Part shown: positions 3,629 to 7,612 of the stretch, one piece after another | Numbering within the stretch: the first letter of the stretch is position 1 | Layout of the letters: every line of letters starts with the position of its first letter | Assembly (NCBI GenBank): GCA_964369215.1 | Contig: CAYJEZ010000117.1 | Location: forward strand, 1-7,612 | Reading direction: 5' to 3' | DNA length: 7,612 nt | From: SIG603 sp964369215 | GTDB lineage: Bacteria; Bacillota; Clostridia; Oscillospirales; Acutalibacteraceae | The notes under the pieces: generated by a model | Database searches by the model: none | What the model was told of the DNA's origin: nothing | What the model saw: the letters and a program-made list of their open reading frames with translations, nothing else | Translations under genes and position numbers: made by a program

Positions 3629-6421
3629 TTGGAGAAAAAGAAAACTACTGCTAAGAGTAGAAATAGTACGGCAAAGCCTAATAATTCTGCAAATAAAAAG
3701 AAACCGCCAGCAAAACCAAAGCAAGCACCTATACATAAAGAAAAACAAAAAAGTGAAAAAATGGGAAGTGTTATTTTATTTTTCTCTGCTATTTTAATTG
3801 CATTAATTATTTTTATTCCGGGTGAAATGCTGTGGCTTTGGTGCCATAATGCGCTTAGAGGAATGTTCTCTTATTGGTCCATTTTTTGGCCGGTTCTTAT
3901 GATATTTGTTGCAATAGTATCGTCACTAGACAACCATAAAAAAACAATATCAGGAAGAATTTGGATGGTTTGTGCAACTATTTTGCTAGTTAATACCACT
4001 GCTCATATTTGGGGTGGAGTGGTTTTACCAGAGGGCAGTGACTTTTTTACAGCGGTAGAATATTTGTTTAATACGGGTATAAGCGGAGAATCAGCTGGTG
4101 TTGTAGGTGCAGCACTAGGTATTCCTTTAGAGTTTTTGCTGGGTGATGTAGGAGCAAAAATAGTTAGCATATTGTTTTTAATCGTCACTATAATGTTCTT
4201 AACTGGTAGTGACTTAGTTAGAATATACCGAATGTTTGCAAAACCTACTATAGCAGTGGCAAAAAAAATAGAAGAAGTTAAAGAGAAAATAGAAGAGAAG
4301 CAAACAGAGAAAGAACTACTTAAAACTGAGGTTGATTATGAAGATAGTGAAGAGTATGACTACAATGCTATTTTTGTAAGCAAGCCTAAGCAGGCTATAA
4401 AAAAAGACAACTCAAAGCTCGATAATCTTAATCAAGCTTTTGGAATAAAGAAAAAACAAACTAATTTTAAAGAAGAAAATACCCTAGGCGAAGAAACTCA
4501 GAGTATTGCAGAAGCATTTCAAGATTTAGAAGAAGTAGACTTGCCGCAAACAAGCAATGAAGAAGATTTTGATTTCAATATAGGTGAAGAGCAAAAGAAA
4601 CCAAAAGAGAAAGCGACCATAGATGATTTTGAAGAAGAAATAAAAAATGAAGTGAGAAGTACAGCTGTAAAAACTGCACCAAGTGCTACTGCAACAGACA
4701 TTGGTAGTTCTGACGATATACTCGAAAATGTAGCAAAAGCTGCAAAAGAGTTTATGAAAAAACGCGAAGAAGACGAAAAAAGAGAGTTGGCAACTACTGC
4801 TCAAATGGCACTTTACAGAGATGGCTTAAATGCTCCAGATACATATTTTTTCCCTCCTGTAAGCCTATTGTCGATGGCTGATAAGGTAAACGCGGACTTA
4901 GAAACTCAAGAACTTCAAACAATAGGGCAAAAACTGGTTGATACACTTAAAAGTTTTGGGGTTGAGACAAGAATTGTTGATATATGCAGAGGTCCGTCTG
5001 TAACAAGGTATGAGCTTCAACCAGCACCCGGCGTTAAAATAAGTAAAATTACAAATTTATCAGACGATATTGCCCTTAATTTGGCTGCAGTTGGTGTAAG
5101 AATTGAAGCACCTATTCCTGGTAAAGCTGCGGTAGGTATAGAAATACCTAATAAAAATAAGACAATTGTAAAAATGAGAGAGCTTTTAGAATCGAATCAG
5201 TTTATTGGCTCAACAAGCAACTTAACCGTAACTTTAGGTAGAGACATAGCTGGGCAGGTTAAGGTGGCAGACTTGTCTAAAATGCCACATATGCTAATAG
5301 CTGGTACTACTGGCTCGGGTAAATCAATTTGTATTAACTCTTTTATAGTAAGCTTGATATATAAATCAAGTCCTGAAGATGTTAGGTTTTTAATGATAGA
5401 TCCAAAAGTGGTAGAGCTTGGTGTATACAACGGTATTCCGCACTTGCTCGTACCTGTTGTTACAGACCCTAGAAAAGCTGCGGGTGCGCTTAATTGGGCG
5501 GTTACAGAGATGCTTAACAGATATAAAATATTTGCTGAGCACAATGTAAAAGACCTTGGTGGTTACAATAACTATGCAAAACTGAATGACTACGAAGATG
5601 AGGACGGACAACCATTGCTTAAAATGCCTCAAATAGTAATAATTATTGATGAGCTTGCTGACCTTATGATGGCTGCACCAAGTGAAGTTGAGGATTCTAT
5701 ATGTAGGCTTGCACAAATGGCTCGTGCTGCCGGAATGCACTTGCTTGTAGCTACTCAAAGACCGACAGTGGATGTTGTTACCGGTTTGATAAAGGCGAAT
5801 ATTCCTAGTAGAATTGCATTTGCTGTGTCTTCTGCTATAGACTCAAGAACCATTCTTGATACTCAAGGAGCGGAGAAGCTTTTAGGCCAAGGAGATATGC
5901 TATACTCACCAGTAGGAAACCACAAGCCCACTCGTATTCAAGGCTGTTATGTAAAAGAAGAAGAGATTGAGGCTGTTGTTGATTTTATTAAGAACAACAG
6001 AATTGTAGAATACGATGAAAAAATTATTGAGGATATTGAGCGAAATGCAGTTCAAGAGACAAATAAACCTGAAAAAGGGGAAAATGAGAACATGGACCCT
6101 ATGATGGAAGATGCAATAAAATGTGTAGTCGAAGTAGGGCAAGCGTCTACATCTCTTTTACAAAGGCGATTAAGGCTAGGTTATGCCAGAGCAGGTAGAC
6201 TGATTGATGAGATGGAACAAATGGGTGTGGTAGGTCCACATGAGGGCTCAAAACCAAGGCAAGTTCTTATGGGTTATAATCAATGGCTTGAGAGAAACAT
6301 GCAAAAAGCAGATGGCTCAGAAAAACATCATGAGATAGAAAATGAAAAAAATACTAAAATAGTAGAGATTAACAATATAATAGATAATAATGACGACAAT
6401 GAAAATAATGATGAAGAGTAA
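3629..6421 (+). CDS. ftsK: DNA translocase FtsK/SpoIIIE
   Basis: This 930-aa septal DNA pump moves chromosome ends out of the closing division septum and, in spore formers, into the forespore. Seen, in order: a Lys/Pro-rich cytoplasmic tail (1-44); four membrane segments near 46-65, 80-100, 110-130 and 175-195; an acidic, charged linker (about 205-390); and the motor domain from about 400. The motor includes Walker A GTTGSGKS (559-566) and Walker B IVIIIDELADL with D674 and E675. A winged-helix gamma domain (about 822-881), starting MDPMMEDAIK, reads polar DNA motifs in this family. Residues 882-930 form an unusual Asn/Asp/Glu-rich tail. The TTG start is chosen for AGGGGAGTGA (3613-3622), 6 nt upstream, and because it yields the usual basic N-terminus. 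FtsK versus SpoIIIE cannot be separated by sequence alone. It follows tepA and overlaps the MBL gene. Confidence 0.96.
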   Translation: MEKKKTTAKSRNSTAKPNNSANKKKPPAKPKQAPIHKEKQKSEKMGSVILFFSAILIALIIFIPGEMLWLWCHNALRGMFSYWSIFWPVLMIFVAIVSSLDNHKKTISGRIWMVCATILLVNTTAHIWGGVVLPEGSDFFTAVEYLFNTGISGESAGVVGAALGIPLEFLLGDVGAKIVSILFLIVTIMFLTGSDLVRIYRMFAKPTIAVAKKIEEVKEKIEEKQTEKELLKTEVDYEDSEEYDYNAIFVSKPKQAIKKDNSKLDNLNQAFGIKKKQTNFKEENTLGEETQSIAEAFQDLEEVDLPQTSNEEDFDFNIGEEQKKPKEKATIDDFEEEIKNEVRSTAVKTAPSATATDIGSSDDILENVAKAAKEFMKKREEDEKRELATTAQMALYRDGLNAPDTYFFPPVSLLSMADKVNADLETQELQTIGQKLVDTLKSFGVETRIVDICRGPSVTRYELQPAPGVKISKITNLSDDIALNLAAVGVRIEAPIPGKAAVGIEIPNKNKTIVKMRELLESNQFIGSTSNLTVTLGRDIAGQVKVADLSKMPHMLIAGTTGSGKSICINSFIVSLIYKSSPEDVRFLMIDPKVVELGVYNGIPHLLVPVVTDPRKAAGALNWAVTEMLNRYKIFAEHNVKDLGGYNNYAKLNDYEDEDGQPLLKMPQIVIIIDELADLMMAAPSEVEDSICRLAQMARAAGMHLLVATQRPTVDVVTGLIKANIPSRIAFAVSSAIDSRTILDTQGAEKLLGQGDMLYSPVGNHKPTRIQGCYVKEEEIEAVVDFIKNNRIVEYDEKIIEDIERNAVQETNKPEKGENENMDPMMEDAIKCVVEVGQASTSLLQRRLRLGYARAGRLIDEMEQMGVVGPHEGSKPRQVLMGYNQWLERNMQKADGSEKHHEIENEKNTKIVEINNIIDNNDDNENNDEE

Positions 6422-7301
6422 ATGCTTAGTACCGTTATTAGTGGTAGTTATCATACTGTTGGTGTCACTTTTAAGCCTTACAACTCAAGGTGTTGCATTT
6501 TGGAATAAGCTTGCAGAAGTTTTAGATGTACAAGCTCCACATAGCGAGGCAAATAGCTATGATTTATCGGTGCATTACCTAGATGTAGGCAAGGCAGACG
6601 CTGTATTAATACAGGTAAAAGATAGGGCGTTTATGATTGACAGCGCAAAATTTAGCTCGTTTGATAATATAATGCTTTATCTTGAAAAAAGAGGAATAGA
6701 GAAGCTAGATGCATTATTTTTAACACACCCAGATAACGACCACATAGGTAGTGCACATAAACTTATTGAAGAAGTACCGATAGAAACACTTTATATGAAC
6801 AATAAAGAAGGGGAGAGCAGTGAGTATTATTTGCTTATTGAGACCCTTGACAGCATTGACGAAAGAATTATAATAGAAGACACTGTGTTAAATTATGGTG
6901 AGGCAATATTTGAGATTTATGTGCCTGAGGGAGAAAATTTATCGAGCAATAATTCATCTCTAGTAATAAGGCTGTGTTATGAAGATATTGAACTACTATT
7001 TATGGGAGATACAGAAGAGGATATAGAAAAGTTTTATATAGACAGTAAAAAAGACTTAAGTGCCGATGTGCTTATGGTTGCTCACCATGGTAGCAAAACG
7101 GGCACAACAGAGGGATTTCTCGAATATGTTAGCCCTAGTATAGCTGTTATATCTACTGGGTATCAAACTAATACTTTGCCAGATACACAAGTGCTTGATA
7201 ATTTATTGAAACAAAATATAGAAATATACAGGACAGATACAGACGGAACTATTATGTTATGTGCAAACAATGAAGATGATATTGTTGTTTTTACTGAGTA
7301 A
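6408..7301 (+). CDS. Membrane-anchored ComEC/Rec2-like MBL-fold hydrolase
   Basis: This 297-aa protein has the metallo-beta-lactamase domain type found at the C-terminus of the DNA-uptake channel ComEC, but here it stands alone. Seen: one hydrophobic segment (residues 7-25) after a short basic start, either a signal peptide or a membrane anchor that puts the domain outside the cell. Then come VHYLDVGKADAVLIQ (55-69), the metal motif THPDNDHIG (106-114), MGDTEEDIE (199-207) and VAHHGSKTGT (224-233), in the family's order. The ComEC channel segments are absent, so it is not a DNA channel; nuclease or phosphodiesterase activity is possible but unproven. No Shine-Dalgarno site is visible. In-frame ATGs occur at 6390, 6399, 6408 and 6411, all inside ftsK; 6408 or 6411 gives the best N-terminus. 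An overlap of 11-14 nt with ftsK suggests coupled translation. Confidence 0.85.
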   Translation: MMKSKCLVPLLVVVIILLVSLLSLTTQGVAFWNKLAEVLDVQAPHSEANSYDLSVHYLDVGKADAVLIQVKDRAFMIDSAKFSSFDNIMLYLEKRGIEKLDALFLTHPDNDHIGSAHKLIEEVPIETLYMNNKEGESSEYYLLIETLDSIDERIIIEDTVLNYGEAIFEIYVPEGENLSSNNSSLVIRLCYEDIELLFMGDTEEDIEKFYIDSKKDLSADVLMVAHHGSKTGTTEGFLEYVSPSIAVISTGYQTNTLPDTQVLDNLLKQNIEIYRTDTDGTIMLCANNEDDIVVFTE

Positions 7302-7355
7302 ACCAAAGTTATGCACCATTTTATTAACGCTTGCAATAGAAAGGAATATTTTAAA

Positions 7356-7514
7356 ATGAAAGAACTAATTGTTGAAAGAGCAGAAAAACCTTATATGATA
7401 TGCAAAGATAAAGGCAATAATTACTTTGCAATTGAAGAAAAAGAGATGCCTGAGGGTGTGAAACTAGGAGACACCATTATTATTAATGATAGTGGCGAGA
7501 TAAGTATGAAATAA
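7356..7514 (+). CDS. Small DUF3006-like protein
   Basis: This 52-aa protein has the layout of DUF3006 proteins: a short beta-strand start (MKELIVERAEKPYMICKD), a middle strand pair (NYFAIEEKEMPEGVK, residues 21-35) and LGDTIIIND (36-44). The MPEGVKLGD stretch resembles the LPE...GD core of that family. DUF3006 genes are often found next to stand-alone ComEC-like MBL genes, which matches the gene upstream, 54 nt away; that pairing strengthens the call. The function is unknown. The ATG at 7356 is chosen because AAAGGAA (7340-7346) lies 9 nt upstream; the frame is open from an ATG at 7311, but that start has no site and would add an atypical 15 residues. The family call rests on pattern memory alone. 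Confidence 0.7.
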   Translation: MKELIVERAEKPYMICKDKGNNYFAIEEKEMPEGVKLGDTIIINDSGEISMK

Positions 7515-7522
7515 TGAGAAAT

Positions 7523-7556
7523 AAGCTAAAAGTCAAACAAAATTTTGACTTTGCTT
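7523..7556 (+). terminator. Hairpin after the DUF3006-like gene, possible terminator
   Basis: AAGC (7523-7526) and AAAGTCAAA (7529-7537) pair with TTTGACTTT (7544-7552) and GCTT (7553-7556). The result is a 13-bp stem with a 2-nt bulge and a 6-nt loop. An outer pair, TGAGAAA (7515-7521) and TTTCTCA (7585-7591), could close a larger structure. The T-run after the stem is displaced (ATTTTCT, 7562-7568), so termination is likely but not assured. Confidence 0.55.
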
Positions 7557-7589
7557 ACATGATTTTCTGCTTAATTTGTGTTAGTTTCT

Positions 7590-7612
7590 CAAGTTAAATG
7601 AATATAAAAAAA
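7590..7612 (+). repeat. Possible left half of a third repeat element, cut by the window end
   Basis: CAAGTTAAATGAATATAAAA resembles the inverted-repeat arm of elements A and B, which read in the same sense as TAAGTTAA, then TAATGAAA or TATGAAAA. Only about 20 nt are visible and they are AT-rich, so chance similarity is quite possible. Confidence 0.25.

Noticed and set aside
6408..7301. The MBL gene as a full competence protein ComEC
   Set aside because: Only one membrane segment and the MBL domain are present; the channel domain with many membrane segments is missing, and the length fits a stand-alone family member.

Overview
The window is AT-rich, low-GC DNA with strong purine-rich Shine-Dalgarno sites and GTG/TTG starts. 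An ECF riboflavin S component and a tepA-ftsK/spoIIIE pair point to a Firmicute, most likely an anaerobic member of the Clostridia. I cannot name the species. All supported genes lie on the + strand.

Layout: (1) 50-664 is a RibU-type riboflavin transporter subunit, closed by a clear intrinsic terminator. (2) 883-2652 is a small accessory block of three unrelated genes: a VOC/glyoxalase-fold protein, a GNAT acetyltransferase and a stand-alone PIN/NYN-type nuclease. (3) 2710-6421 holds core genes: a TepA/ClpP-fold peptidase followed by the FtsK/SpoIIIE DNA translocase, an arrangement also known from Bacillus. (4) 6408-7514 holds a membrane-anchored ComEC-type metallo-beta-lactamase-fold protein whose start overlaps the end of ftsK, then a 52-aa protein resembling DUF3006. 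A hairpin that may be a terminator follows.

The most unusual signal is non-coding. The leaders of the VOC gene and the nuclease gene, whose proteins are unrelated, align without a gap for about 50 nt up to and including the ATG (27 of 32 bases identical in the best part). Each aligned block is preceded by a nested inverted repeat. The inverted-repeat arms share a TAAGTTAA-TAATGAAA theme, and a possible third half-copy runs off the right end of the window. In the nuclease copy, the sequence on both sides of the element is directly repeated, and the left repeat supplies the last codons of the GNAT gene. This looks like either a small MITE-like element that brings its own ribosome binding site or a shared structured leader RNA.

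Functional links: the tepA-ftsK order is conserved synteny, and ftsK and the MBL gene are probably translationally coupled. The MBL and DUF3006-like genes form a recurrent pair of unknown role. I found no CRISPR array, rRNA, tRNA, transposase or complete known defence system.
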